Source: Lepidurus packardi
Taxonomy: Eukaryota; Arthropoda; Branchiopoda; Notostraca; Triopsidae
NCBI GenBank assembly: GCA_023053545.1
Contig: JAKZAN010000002.1
Coordinates: 10,288,790 to 10,352,789 of the forward strand
Direction of reading: 5' to 3'
DNA: 64,000 nt
Shown here: positions 12,601-23,941 of the stretch, one piece after another
Position numbering within the stretch: the stretch's first letter is position 1
Layout: each line of letters begins with the position of its first letter
Position numbers and translations under genes: made by a program
The notes under the pieces: generated by a model
Seen by the model: only the letters and a program-made list of their open reading frames with translations
What the model was told of the DNA's origin: nothing
The model's database searches: none

Positions 12601-14509
12601 CAAAAAGTAGACAGAAGCTTTATTTCTTTGGTCTCAACAAGCCAGTTCGTTTTACGCGCCGATTAATTGTAGCATTTTATTGCATATTTCCGTTTATTAG
12701 AATCTCCGCTTAACAGAACTAATCTTGACTTGACAAACGTGATCACAATAAGCGGCATCTATTGTAATTATAAATAATTTTCCCAAACTTCTTCGTTAGG
12801 GATAAGTCACATCCCTCTGAAAGGTGACGAGACGTCTCCCCTTTCCCCTCCTGGTCGTTTAAATCGTTCGCGTTCCTTCCACAACATCTCTGAAGTAATT
12901 ACATTCTTACAGTCTACATTCAGCTGTCACTAATATGTGAATGTCCTTTAGCGCTCTGTTGCTAAGAAGCAAGATAGTTCTTCAACACCTGTAGCCCGCG
13001 TAAATCGTGGTCTGAAACCAAGGAATGATGTAGTTCGTCCTCAGCCCAAGTTCCGAGAGTTTAATCCAACCTGGGGTAGTGTGGTAAGTGCGTTTTGGGC
13101 AAATACGAAGCATTCGTCTAGTAAATTATTGCGTTAATTTAGGAACATGGCCTAACTGGGCTACGGAACCTTGGAAATACTTGCTATATGAACTCAGTCT
13201 TGCAATGCCTGAGTCACACGGCCACGTTCTCTGCATATTTCTTGAAAGAACTGCATTTGAACGAAATCAACATTAAAAATAGCACTTGCAAAGGGACCAT
13301 GGCTGAAGAAATTGCAGCCGTTATAAGCGCCATGTGGGCGGGGCATTATCGTTCGATCGCATGTCGAGATTTCAAGGCTGTAGTAGGCAATTTCAATGAG
13401 CCTTTTCGTGGTACGGATCAGCAGGACGCACATGAGTTCCTCACTGTATTACTGGATTGGATTAGCGAAGATTTAAACAAGGTAACTTGTATTCACGAAA
13501 TTTCTTTCAGAATCCTTGATGTATGGTTCCAAAATGTCTTTCTTTTTTGGTTCCAAAATTTCGTTTCAAATCCTTGATTTTTTCCAATCCAAAATTTTGA
13601 TTTCAAATTATTGATTTCTTTTCAAATTAATGATGTACAAATACTTAATTTTTTGGTTTGTTGTTTTTAGTCCAGAACGAAGGGACCGTTGCCTCCCTTG
13701 CCGGAAGACGTAGATGATGGTGGCAAACTAGCATGGGAGCAGTATAAAATGCTTCATGATTCCATAATCGAACATTTGTTCGTTGGGCAGCAACGGTCCA
13801 TTTTGGTGTGTAGGGCTTGTGGGAAGGATTCCGTCAGTTATGAGCCCTTTAATTGTCTATCTGTACCTTTGCCACAGAAAGGTTCCAAGTGCACTTTGAA
13901 TGTATGTTATTATTTTAATTTTTTTTTTTATAAAAATTAGTAAGATTTGGCTTTGATGAACTATTTTCATCTATAGGAATGCTTGCAACTGTATCTTCAA
14001 GGGGAAGTTATCAGTGGCTGGACTTGTCCTAAGTGTAAAGGAAAGAAAGAAGCCGTAAAAAAGTTCGATTTATGGAAATTACCTCCTTATCTTATTATCC
14101 ACCTGAAACGGTATGGTCAAGCTCAATACTAGTAATTTAATTTTCTTCATTCCCTTTTGGAATGTAGGGTAAGGTAACTAGACGTAATAGACAATTTTTC
14201 TTTGTATATAGGTTTTATCAAGATACTTTTTTGCGCAATTACGCAAATAAGCGTCAAACGCATGTAGACTTTCCTTTGCATAATTTGGATTTGGAAGACG
14301 CGAGCGGGATGCATCGCTATAAGCTATATGCCGTTTCCAATCACTATGGTTCGATGGATTCTGGACATTACACTGCAATGTGTCTGGCAGGACCGCATTC
14401 GCAGTGGTATCGGTTTGACGATCAGGAGCTAAGTCAAGTTGATGCTGGTCAAGTTAGGACTCCCGCTGCGTATATTTTGTTTTATCAACGGGTTGAAGGC
14501 AAAGTGTAA
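9685..14509 (+). CDS. USP8: Ubiquitin-specific protease USP8 / UBPY
   Basis: Cysteine deubiquitinase; in the family it acts with ESCRT-0 (STAM) on endosomes and controls receptor sorting. Fifteen exons: 9685-9785, 9854-10084, 10152-10463, 10514-10667, 10728-10884, 10968-11249, 11310-11385, 11433-11675, 11733-11953, 12800-12894, 12952-13083, 13143-13481, 13671-13901, 13977-14110, 14212-14509; about 1001 aa (human 1118). Order: N-terminal helical dimerisation domain, rhodanese-like domain (about residues 170-310), a PAVNRSVKP STAM-SH3 ligand (364-372), long coiled coil, then the USP fold with Cys682 in GNTCYMN, a zinc ribbon (CRAC and CPKC), His955 in DSGHY and Asp in YRFDD. The short exon 12800-12894 was recovered because it alone resolves the phase; it carries RSRSFH, resembling a 14-3-3 site. 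The second intron is GC-AG. The tenth exon is preceded by a transposon-filled intron. Confidence 0.95.
11978..12003 (+). repeat. Left terminal inverted repeat of the pogo/Tigger-like element
   Basis: 26-nt end, CAATAGATACAG then TTTATTGTGATCAC. It is matched by the complement of 12739-12764 with only a few substitutions. Confidence 0.88.
12739..12764 (-). repeat. Right terminal inverted repeat of the pogo/Tigger-like element
   Basis: Complement of the left end, reading CAATAGATGCCG then CTTATTGTGATCAC on the minus strand. The TA duplication follows directly. Confidence 0.88.
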
Positions 14510-14730
14510 AATGAAAAGGAAAAATCTTGGTCGCAACTGTCTACCGATATATATTATAACTTTATTTAAATTCACTTGTTTCTGCAGTCCTATTCCTATA
14601 AGTGGCAAGCTGAAACTTTCTCTTGTAATTTAAGAATTACTCCTATAAAAGAAAAATTCCAAGTTTACAAGTACCAAGAAGTTTTTATTTCACGCAAGTG
14701 TATAAACATGGGTTACAGCGAGAGAAAAAG
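14510..14730. other. Spacer between convergent USP8 and GTF3C6-like genes
   Basis: About 220 nt with room only for two short 3' UTRs. No feature is recognised. Confidence 0.45.
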
Positions 14731-15186
14731 CTATTCTACAGATCCTGCACTTGAATTGGGGGTTGGTCCTCCAAATCGGCCGTTGTCTTCCCCGGGCGCT
14801 GTCTTATTGTTGACTTCTTCTTTTGAGGAAACAAAAACCCTTTTCATGAGCAGTTTTTTGTTAGTTCTCTCTGTTAACTCGAGTGTTTTTGGACTCTGAC
14901 ACCCAAAAATGGAATCAGAAGGTTCTGGAGCTTCTTTTTCCTCGAAGAGTAATGCGGTTCCAGTAACATCTTCGTATTGCCCCGTGAAGACTTGACGCCC
15001 AACTTGCAGTAAGGGTTCAGTAGTTTCTAAGCCTAAAAATTGCAAGGCAGTGTGGTTGCTTAGGTTTTCTCCTTCTAGACCCGTCCCTAATATCTCTACT
15101 AAAACTGTGGTAGTTTTTTCTTCGAGGACTTCCCATTCTTCTTCTTCTTGCTGTTCAACTTCCATCTCTACTTTTGACTGCACCAT
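14731..15186 (-). CDS. GTF3C6-like: GTF3C6-like subunit of transcription factor TFIIIC
   Basis: Single coding exon of 151 aa from the ATG at 15186. A Glu-rich stretch ending EEEEWEV leads into an oligonucleotide-binding-type fold with LQFLGLETTEPLLQVG, VFTGQYEDVTGT and ALLFEE. These parallel human GTF3C6 (EEEEW, LGIDTERPILQV, GEYEDTLGTCVIFEE). A Thr/Lys segment with KKLLMKRVFV matches the following KKLSMTRTLL-type region. In the family it is part of TFIIIC, which binds the A/B boxes of tRNA genes for RNA polymerase III. An in-frame open stretch continues upstream to a possible acceptor near 15303, so a longer N-terminus or a spliced 5' UTR is possible. The coiled-coil gene just upstream on the same strand may share its transcript. 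Confidence 0.8.
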   Translation of the reverse strand: MVQSKVEMEVEQQEEEEWEVLEEKTTTVLVEILGTGLEGENLSNHTALQFLGLETTEPLLQVGRQVFTGQYEDVTGTALLFEEKEAPEPSDSIFGCQSPKTLELTERTNKKLLMKRVFVSSKEEVNNKTAPGEDNGRFGGPTPNSSAGSVE

Positions 15187-15431
15187 TTGCACTTTGTGGT
15201 TTGATTCCAAATAGCTTTCCTTCTGCCTTACCTTTTTGCACTGCAAAGCTTTTCGAAAGACAAATGAACGAGGTATGAATTCAGAATACTTGAAAGCACG
15301 TAGCTAGTTCTAGTTTTTTGTCTGGTTGTTTTTTTTTCGCTGGGTAAAGGATTGCCTCCACCAAAAAATCAGGCTTGAATTATCAAAAGAACGCCAAGTT
15401 CGAAGTTGCTGTAACGGTTCGGGAGACAGGG

Positions 15432-15839
15432 TTACTGGAAGTTTTGCAGCTCATTCATCTCCTCTTGTAGGTTTAGACAGTACTTTTGATACATGACTCG
15501 GATTCCTACAAACGATATGGAATATAAAACATTCGCAACGTTTGGCTCACGCTTATCTTTAACTTTAAGGAAAATTGTATTACCTGAGAAAACGGCGATG
15601 CGATGTTTAAGACCGTATTGAAGTTTTAAACCTTTGCCCCTCCGGGATAACCTTCTTACTAGGACCTGCAGGTCGGTGACCTGGTTTTCGAGGTGCAAAA
15701 TATGTTTTTTGGCTTCCTCCAATTTTCGCTGTCTTTCTTGGATGCTCCGTTCTTGTTCTTCTTCTTCGGGGTAGTAGGACTCAGTTTGCAACGGGTAATT
15801 CACGTTAATTGGCAGGAAAACTCGCTCCGCTGTAGCCAT
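15432..15839 (-). CDS. Small coiled-coil protein, function unknown
   Basis: Starts MATAERVFLPINVNYPL. A strongly helical Glu/Arg/Gln segment follows (PEEEEQERSIQERQRKLEEA, then HILHLENQVTDLQVL), then a basic stretch (RRLSRRGKG). An in-phase 75-nt intron is likely at 15509-15583 (G|GTAATA...TGTAG|GA), giving about 110 aa ending in NELQNFQ. Without splicing the frame stays open and gives 135 aa. I do not recognise the family. It lies 245 nt upstream of the GTF3C6-like start on the same strand. I could not join the two in frame, but an unseen splice linking them is the main alternative. Confidence 0.6.
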   Translation of the reverse strand: MATAERVFLPINVNYPLQTESYYPEEEEQERSIQERQRKLEEAKKHILHLENQVTDLQVLVRRLSRRGKGLKLQYGLKHRIAVFSGNTIFLKVKDKREPNVANVLYSISFVGIRVMYQKYCLNLQEEMNELQNFQ

Positions 15840-17750
15840 GATCAGAAAGAAAACAACTTGGACTTGTAGCGCACTCTTTTGCCGAAACACCGAGCTAACT
15901 AGAACATCAATTCAAAAGTCAGTATTGTTCCAAAGTGGCGCCTAATCACCAACGAAGTGGAAGTATTTATGTATGATAATCGTTAAACATCGTTACTTAC
16001 ATCGTGACACGAAGCTGACTCAAATGTCATTGACAGATTTGCATATTCAAATCAATAGTGAGTTTGGTGCTTTAACCTTGTTTTGCGAAATGGCGTAAAG
16101 GGACGAAAACTTACCAGAAAATTACAATCAGTGAAATCGACGAGCACTCTTGACCCTGTAAATTTACACACAAAAGTCGTTGGAAGAGGGTCACTCCCAA
16201 GCACTACTCGGAGCTGCTGCTGGACTGCAACTAATTTCTCGATGGACAAAATCAACCTGGAAGGGGAAAACTGCAACGTCAAAGTACCGTACGATATTTG
16301 TGTCTGTAGCAAAGTTTCTGATCAGCTCCCTACAGCGTGACCATAGTATAATTTCCCTCTAAAGTTGACCTCTTTTCCGTTAGCGGTTCACAACCCAACC
16401 CTACACTGTCAGTACGTCGACCCCATTCGACCTTCGTGTTGGACTTCACTTGCGAAGCGTGGAAACCGTTAAACGGGAACATAGTCGCATGATGGTCACG
16501 TGATCCACTACGCGTTGCAATAATACTTTCAAAATTTGCAACTTGTTTACACCAAGCGTCAAGGGTGAAGTATGGCCTAGAAATTTCCCTTGTTGGGGGC
16601 CTGCTTGGCCTTGAACTAAATGACCAAAGAAATCAGATTAAATGGAACAAACTTTTAGATCAGCGTAATCATGAGAAAATTGCTTTTTACCGTTGAAAAG
16701 GATTTACTGAATTTTTCAAACGGAAAAATTGTACAGCCCTTGCAGATCCTTGACTAGTACAGCTTTTTTACAGGTCTGAACGTCACATATTTAAGTATTT
16801 CCCTATTCACATTTCCTTCACAAACAACACAAGCATTATTTTTAATAGAAAGGAGCTTTTCTACTGAGGCAAAAAATATATGTATTATTTTTGCCTAAGA
16901 AGAGTCATGTTAAACAAACCTGACTAGCTATTTTACTCTTTGGCTTGCAGCTGTGTCGCTGGACATTCCGTTGAACACGGGAAACACCCGTTTAGGTCCA
17001 GCAAGGTCATATAATTATAAAATAAAAGGATTGCACTCTCACTTCGATATTACATGGACTTAAACAGTATAGATAAATAGGTTTTTGTACACAACATGGA
17101 AAGTCTATATATATGATCGTTAATCCAACCATAGCGAACAGAAGAGCATCGTTTCCTCACCATAGACTTTCTGCGCAACAATTATTTGAAAAGGGAAGTT
17201 TCGTAAACATTGGAGGAAGAAAGGAAGAAAGGACGTGTACAAAGTGGTTTATGGAAACAGCCGTATTTTTTGTTGTTTAGATTTAATCTTGGTAAAGGAC
17301 TGCGACTTGCATTGTACTGTACTGTACCGCTTTTCTTTTTGACTATTTCTTTCCGACTTGAATGCTTTCGTTGGCATGCTCAACATTTCATCACTACAGC
17401 CTTTAGCTCCAGTTAATAATTCCTCCGTCGTCCGCACGCCAAGTTTCCTCTGGGGAACATACCGAGCCAATTTGGGGTATGGAAGTTATTCAAGGCCGAA
17501 TAAATTATTTTCGGGAAAAGTTTGCTTGTAATGTACCTATATGTTCCCTGTCCCAGCTGGCGAATTTCTGGCATGTGTATGTGTGTGTGTGTGTGTGTGG
17601 AAAACGAGAGGCAGAACCCTCTTGGGAACTTGACACGAGGAAAGAGAGGGGAAAAAACGCTATTGATTTCTTTGGTTTTGTAAGAAACATTTCTTCTGAA
17701 ATTCTATCAGAATTTCTGGTAGTATGCGAAGCTTTGAGGCTGAGGATGTT
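15840..17750. other. Intergenic region between coiled-coil gene and NPDC1-like 3' end
   Basis: About 1.9 kb. Short open frames around 16083-16340 and 17210-17416 show no family motif, splice logic or homology I recognise. The right part is probably NPDC1-like 3' UTR. A TG dinucleotide tract lies at 17573-17599. Nothing else is seen. Confidence 0.5.
17573..17599 (+). repeat. TG/GT microsatellite
   Basis: Nearly perfect TG dinucleotide tract of about 27 nt with one A interruption, downstream of the NPDC1-like gene. Confidence 0.9.
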
Positions 17751-20700
17751 TTAGTGATCATGATGCCGAAGGGAAGCTGGCGAAGCCGGAGTCGGATCGT
17801 CCAAGAATAAAGGGTTCTTCACCTCCATCTCGCCCGTCTGTAGTAAAAAACAAGAACAATTGCTTAGTTGTGCTCGTAGCTAGGTATCGGTCGTTAGAAG
17901 AACGGGAACGCAAGTTAATACTCTTAAGAAGGAGTGGGGGTTGAGGAAAAGACAGTATTTTCAGGGTATTTGGCCGATTGGAAAAAGTCTTGTCATTTAC
18001 ACGCTTGACGTCAAAAAGCATTTGGCGCTATGTGATTGCAAAAATGTTAAGTGTTTAACTTACTGGAGCTAAGCCGGGGCATTCGTAGACAGTATAGTCG
18101 CCTTCTTCGGTTTCTTCTTCGCTCTCGCCCCCAGAAGCCGATCCATGACGACCAGATTGAGCGTGTCTAGAACAACAGATCCATTTGGTTGGGATTATTC
18201 GAGGAAATCATACAAGACAAAAGTTGGTACCTCTCCATGGCGATAACTTGCTGTTTTTGGTGCTGATAATGGAACATGTGAGCGGACTGGGCCAATTTGC
18301 GGTCGCCCACCGCCTTGGCAACAGCAGACGATGACCCTTTGTGACCTTTTGGCGAGGTCACAGTTGAAACATGCGGTCGGGTCGTGTCAGGAGCTGGCCC
18401 TGGCCCGGTGACGCCGTACGCCGGATATTCCACTTCCGCAGCAGCTTTCGCACCTTTCTGGAGTCTGGAGTAACAAAAGCACAGCAAAGAGACAAAAGAA
18501 CAAGATTTGTATACAGGCTTTAGTCCAACACGAAAGTCGCAAAAAGGTTAACGGACACGCAAATGAGATGCGGACGCAAGTCAATACAATGAGAATGTAT
18601 CGTGAACCTTTAATCAGTCTGGGATGCTCCGATGCACTCCCAAGATTGTTAGTTTTAATGAATCCACTCACGCCTCCATTCACGTTCGTGTCTAACGCCA
18701 TTCTTTTCCTTTTATTCTAAAAGATCATGTTATTCCGCAATTCCTTCAAGAAGAGCAGCACGGAATTGTTCAAGTCAAAGAGACCTCGTGATTCCAAAGA
18801 GGATAAAGCAAAGCTTTACAGTTCTTCCGAGAAAAAATATTATTCCAAGTTTTGACACGCTTTAGTGTATTTTGTCCTTTCCTTTTTAGCTTCTCCTTTT
18901 CACGGAAGTGGAGTTAGGATTGCATTGCCGAGTCAAAACTTTGGCCTACTGTATAGTATTACTAATGAGGGCAGATCGCATGTTGATCCTTAGTATTGGA
19001 TTTCTTTTCTCGTACATTTTTCGTGGACAAATGCCGTTCCGGAGCTCGAAAACTCGAATGGCTATAATTAAGTAATTTAAAAAAATCGCTAGTTTATTTC
19101 TGGAAAACAGAACGGTAGACTTTGTTTAAATTTGTACGTTTTCTAGCGACAATCTTCAATATGATTTAATGCAAAAAGTTCACGCTTTCGGTGCCGAGAG
19201 GAAAAGGAGTGCACAAGCTTGTCTATTCACTTCAAGTCCCTTGTTAGCTCGTATTGCTCTTCAGCTTGTGACTCGTGAGTCTCCAAGTTTTCACAAGCTG
19301 GAGCTCTTTAACGCTACTTGTCAGTTTTGAAGCACTTAAGGGAATCAAAACTCCTATCTCAGTGGCGTTAAATGCGCACAGCAGAAATGGCAAGGCTTGT
19401 CAGCACGTTCAAAGGCTTACAATTCGTCGCGCAAATTCTCGATGCTTCCGCAAACGTTGTCCCAAACTTGGCGTACACTTCCGATTACCACACTAGAAGT
19501 GGAAATGGACCTACGAAATTCTGGCCGCTTCACTTGGCTGGATTGGGACTGGGAAGGAATGCAGCCAGTCGAGTCTTCAGTTGAGCCTTCCATATCGTGG
19601 AAAACAGATTGAAACTCGTCAATTTTCGATTTGGAGTAAAAAGTTTCCATGGGCTATAGTAACGGCAAGTTATTACAGTACATGGTAAGACAGTTATGAC
19701 AGAAAGCGATCTCTCTTGGAGTTGGGATTTGGTGAATTTGGAATAAAAGAAGGCACCAATTCTTCGTTGGGATATGTTAAAAGAGTCAGGAGTGATGAAA
19801 GTATTTGGGCGGTTTTACATCACTGTACCGAAGTTGGGGAAGAACTCTCCCTGCTTCCAAACTTAACTGCTCGCCGTAAGAGCGATGCCAAGCTGTCTTA
19901 TCGGAACGAGAACAGGCTTCGAACTCTGATAAAATGGACGTGCGCCGTGCTAGGAACCCCAGAAAGTCGCGCAAGAAGGGGGAAAGAAACGCAACAATGC
20001 ATGGTTTGGGCTCATATGTCTCTTCGAAGTCCAGCATTCTGGGGAAATAACTTCGGTGCTAGGATCCTGAGCGAGAAAGTCCACGGCGTTCCTTGTCAAC
20101 AACAAATGGCACGACACGAACCAGTTAAAAATAATGTCCTGCCTTGAAGTATGGTCCACAGTCATGAACGAAGTAACGGCATCGTAAGCAAAACTTTCGA
20201 GGATTTGGTATAAAGCACGTGCTACATAAAACGAGATAGAAATTGTGGCTTTTCAGGGAACAAATTGTGCAATTGGCGGGAATCGATGCCGTGCTTGTTG
20301 GAATTTGTGCACTTTGTGTGCATTTATGCTTCCTTGTCTCCCGTTTTTTTGGTTTAGTTTTTTTAGATAAGGAAATTCAAACGGAAAATCGATAGGTTAC
20401 ATGAAACAAGGGGAAGATTCACCTGGAAAGATTTCACGTGCATGAACCCGTAGAAGTGATAGTAGACAAAAGGGAAGATATGGCTAAGTTATGCGGGGTG
20501 CTGTGAAGCAGAAATTTAATGTATGCCCATGAGAACGAAAAAGATAAACTTGAATGCAATCAAGTTCGCGTGCTGGATTTTATCCCTTTGGGGCCTTATT
20601 TTCCTTATTTTGTGCCGGAATTCTTCATGAACAGAAGTATTAAGGCTGCGAGTCACGCGGAGAGATATTGGGATATATTGAGTGGACGAGCTGTTTTTTG

Positions 20701-23420
20701 GGGGTTGGAGGGGTTGTAAGGTATAGAAAGTCAAGTCTTTTATGGTTATAGCTTTTAGACGATTGCGGATTGCGGCACGATTGTAAGCACTAAAAGCGCT
20801 GTAAAGTAGAACAAATTTGACCAGCTGCCTGTCAAACTTTCTTATCATTGTATACGTACTGTCACACTTTTTTTGGTGTAAACTCAGAGAGCAAACATAC
20901 GTACAGTTGGGTACATATATAGAGATATGATAGAATCCTTACCTGTATAAACAGACACCAACGCCGATTATTCCTGCCACGGCCACTGCTGTACAACCTG
21001 CTACCAACGCTATACCCAGAAAAGAAAAGTTAGTATTATAGATAAGTAACATAGTATGGTCATAATAAATTAGTACGAAAACTGCAAGACAAATCATAAT
21101 TCATATTTTGGGTAAATGATTAAGGCTCCCGTATAGCTTGGCTAGTTTCTCCCTAACTCTCACTAGATAGCGTACGTGCTTTGCACAGGTCCTATATGAT
21201 CGCGCATGGCTTCTGCGCATAATACGGCATTTGTAATAATTAGATAAACATTCACTAAATCTACACAGTTATTTTGAAGAATAAGCAAGGAAGGAAACTT
21301 CAGTTTAATAGTGTAAACTTTTGCAATTGTCCTCTAGGTGAGGAGTTATTTTGCATTTTAATTAAAGCGAGACGAAAATCGTACGCTTAGATTTATTGTG
21401 ACCTACCTTGTGTCAGAATTTTGTACCATTGTCCTATAAATTTTGACGTAAGAATGTTTTCGCATTTCATTTACTATCGCATCACGAGCCTTAATAACAT
21501 TAGTGTTTAGCCACTCGGATCGGCTCGTGACGAGTTACCTTTGCGCTCTTCTTTGGTCAACTATATAAACTTTATATTTCCAATCAATCCGGAATTTGTA
21601 TGGAATTGTATATATGTGTTCCAATCCCCTAAGTGATCAACTCACGAGCTCTACCGGCTTTAGCGGCTGACGTGGAAGTATTGAATTTGTGTGATTCGAC
21701 AACCTACTGGTTTTCCTTTACTTTTTAGTGAAAAAAAAAAGAACTAAATTGTGATATTTTTTTTAAATGTGATAAAATAAAAATAAATAATTACAGTATT
21801 AGCTTACTGGCCTTCGTAAAGGTCAAAAAGCAAAGCAACGTCAGAATAGCTTTTTTGTTTGTGGACTGGAAAAGCCAAGTTATATAAAACTGCAACACTG
21901 TTTAATTATTGTGGCTGTTTTACCCGTGAAATAGATATCGGCGAGGGAGTTATCTCTGAACTCGCTGCGCAGTGGCTGGAGCCGAGCTTGGGCGACGGGA
22001 CCGTTGAGGACGTTACGATTGTAGTGATGAACTCTGGCGGCGCCGCTTTCATTGCTTGGTTCCTGGACCGACACACTATCTAGCGGACTGGAAGCTTGGA
22101 CTGGTAACGTATCGGTATCGGCTTCTGATTTGGCAGCTGCTGTGGTTGGAGCCTGAGCAGTGGCAGTTTCTTTGACAGGAATGGACAGGATGTTGACAAA
22201 TTCTGGTTGGGTGTCAGCGTCGTTCTCTACGTAGTTCACATTTTCTTTTTGCCCACGGGTGTGAATCGGAAGTCTTTTTTCACTTTGCCCAGCGTCTGGA
22301 ACTAAAACGGAAAGGAAGTTAGTGAATGACATTTTGCTCCATTCTTGACGATTAGATTGAGCCTATGAGATGTGAGAGTGAACACGGCTAACTTGGTTAT
22401 ATCGTACCTGACGTTCCTTTGAGAACCACTTCTTTTAATAAATTGACATGGGCGTAATCGTGATCGAAGACGGGCGGGGCTTCGCGTCCGTAATAGCGTG
22501 GGTCTGACGGCGTAAAGGCAAAGGGAGCCGGATGCCCGTTGGATGGCTTAAGAGCACCGTCAGTGCGGTCAGGACTTAAGTTCAAGTTCTGTGACGGTGG
22601 CGAGCGATGAAAGATGGACGCTAACTCGTCTAGCACAAAATCTTCTGGCTCTACATCTGTACAGAAAAGACGGGATAACATAATTATTAGATATCTAGGT
22701 CTTTCCGGAGCTGCATGGTTATTGATCATTTTCCCCAGAAGGAGCAAGTGCTAGGACATATTACATTTCCAGGTAGGGGGTTGCGGGTCTTGTGGGAAAC
22801 AGGGAGGGGGATAGGATTAGGATGTAGGCGTATGTGGGTAGTCGAGTATCGAAAGCAAAAAACTTCGTTAATTAACCAAGTTAAATAGCAAGGAGCGGCT
22901 TTGCCTGCTTGTGCAGACTGTTGAGGTCAAATTCTGTCTTCCAGCGAATCGATACGCTAGCTTGAGACGACCTTTAAGTGTGAATTGAGACCATGCTTTC
23001 AAAAAGAAAAAAAAAAGTAGATTAGGTGTGTCCTTCCATTTCAATCTAATACAAATAGTAATGTAAATAAATTAATGTAAAAAATAAGAGAAAATCAGAG
23101 AGGTTTGCGACAAGGTTTTGAAAAGGTACAGGACAGGTTATGCTTCTTCAGTTCGGTCGATGTAATCCATAAATTAGCAGCGAACGCAAGAAGTATGTTT
23201 CGTTCAGTTAAAACCCCCGCTTTGCTATAATCGAAAAGGGAAGGAAAAGGACAGGCTTTTTAGGTTGAAATAGTATGACAAATGTCAGCGGAAGTCTACT
23301 CGAGAATAGTTGTGGTCTGGTCGTACCTCGATAGCGTTGACGTACTGCGGAAGAAACGGCCAGCTGCTGACAGATAATGAGGGCGCAGACCAGCACATTT
23401 GCCCTGTTCGCTCCAAGCAT
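17751..23420 (-). CDS. NPDC1-like: NPDC1-like single-pass neural membrane protein
   Basis: Seven in-phase exons (23327-23420, 22408-22656, 21924-22301, 20943-21009, 18231-18464, 18064-18166, 17751-17837) encode 403 aa. Order: signal peptide (MLGANRANVLVCALII...), a low-complexity extracellular region, one membrane segment at about residues 241-262 (ALVAGCTAVAVAGIIGVGVC), and a conserved cytoplasmic tail with HYQHQKQQVIAMER, an acidic SEEETEEGDYTVYECPGLAP block and TGEMEVKNPLF. The tail blocks match vertebrate NPDC1 and worm CAB-1, linked to neural differentiation and synaptic-vesicle biology; the biochemical role is poorly known. Introns are unusually long here (670, 914 and 2478 nt), against 50-100 nt in neighbours. 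The 5' UTR is not defined. Confidence 0.9.
18465..20942 (-). other. Long intron of the NPDC1-like gene
   Basis: 2.5 kb between the membrane-segment exon and the cytoplasmic exon. Open frames of 70-140 codons occur on both strands (for example 19716-20147) but lack recognisable motifs and conserved splice structure. No mobile element or RNA gene is evident. Confidence 0.5.
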
Positions 23421-23928
23421 TACTGTGGCTTTTCCGCTTGGAGAGAAACGGGTTGTCTGTGCAATAAACAAGCCTTGCCACACCACTAGGAATTCGACAC
23501 AAGTTTTACTGTCTACATGACCACGATTATACCCAATTGGAAATCCAAGGGGAAAACTAGAGAACTCCTAAAGATGTGTTGGTCGTCTTGATACCGGAGC
23601 ACGATGTCGGGTAGAAAAGATCGCCGGGTTCGATCTTCCAATGAAAACTTTACAACACACCTTTTTGGATTGAGCCACGAGAAAAAGCTGCCCGATTCCC
23701 TACGTCTGGGGCTGTGCAACAACAAGGTATGACGGCGAACTGCGTGTGACGCTCCTGGCGCTCCTTCCAATCGATACAAGCTTTAGAACGCACAGACACA
23801 GGCGCAAGGGAGCTTTGCCTGTATGCATTTAATTGTTGGATGGGAGTTTCGAGTCGCCGTTTCCTTTGAAAGAATACTTGCTACAAGAGCGACTCCCACG
23901 CAATGCGGGGGAACAGGGCGGAGTTTCT

Positions 23929-23941
23929 GGGGGGGGGGGGG
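23929..23941 (+). repeat. Poly-G run
   Basis: 13 consecutive G between NPDC1-like and CDK9. Length may be a sequencing artefact. Confidence 0.85.

Larger units (their letters stand above)
11978..12764 (+). mobile_element. Internally deleted pogo/Tigger-type DNA transposon in a USP8 intron
   Basis: Perfect structural ends: a TA duplication at 11976-11977 and 12765-12766 flanks terminal inverted repeats starting CAATAGATAC on the left and ending in the complement of CAATAGATGC on the right. The repeats stay alike for 26 nt up to TTATTGTGATCAC. Subterminal TTAGAATC copies lie near both ends. Inside, about 12387-12600, broken frames still read like the N-terminal CENP-B/Tigger helix-turn-helix (RREVAVKLGIPQSSLSI) in the same orientation as USP8, but with stops and frame changes and no DDE domain. 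TA target and CENP-B-type DNA binding place it in the pogo/Tigger branch of Tc1/mariner. It is non-autonomous and decayed. Confidence 0.88.

Noticed and set aside
12387-12610. Functional transposase gene inside the USP8 intron
   Set aside because: Only the N-terminal helix-turn-helix is recognisable; it has stops and frame changes and the element is too short to hold a catalytic domain.
16083-17416. Short frames in the NPDC1/coiled-coil spacer
   Set aside because: No motif, no splice partners and no compositional sign of coding.
19716-20147. 143-codon frame in the NPDC1-like long intron
   Set aside because: No recognisable domain; overlapping frames of similar length on the other strand suggest chance.
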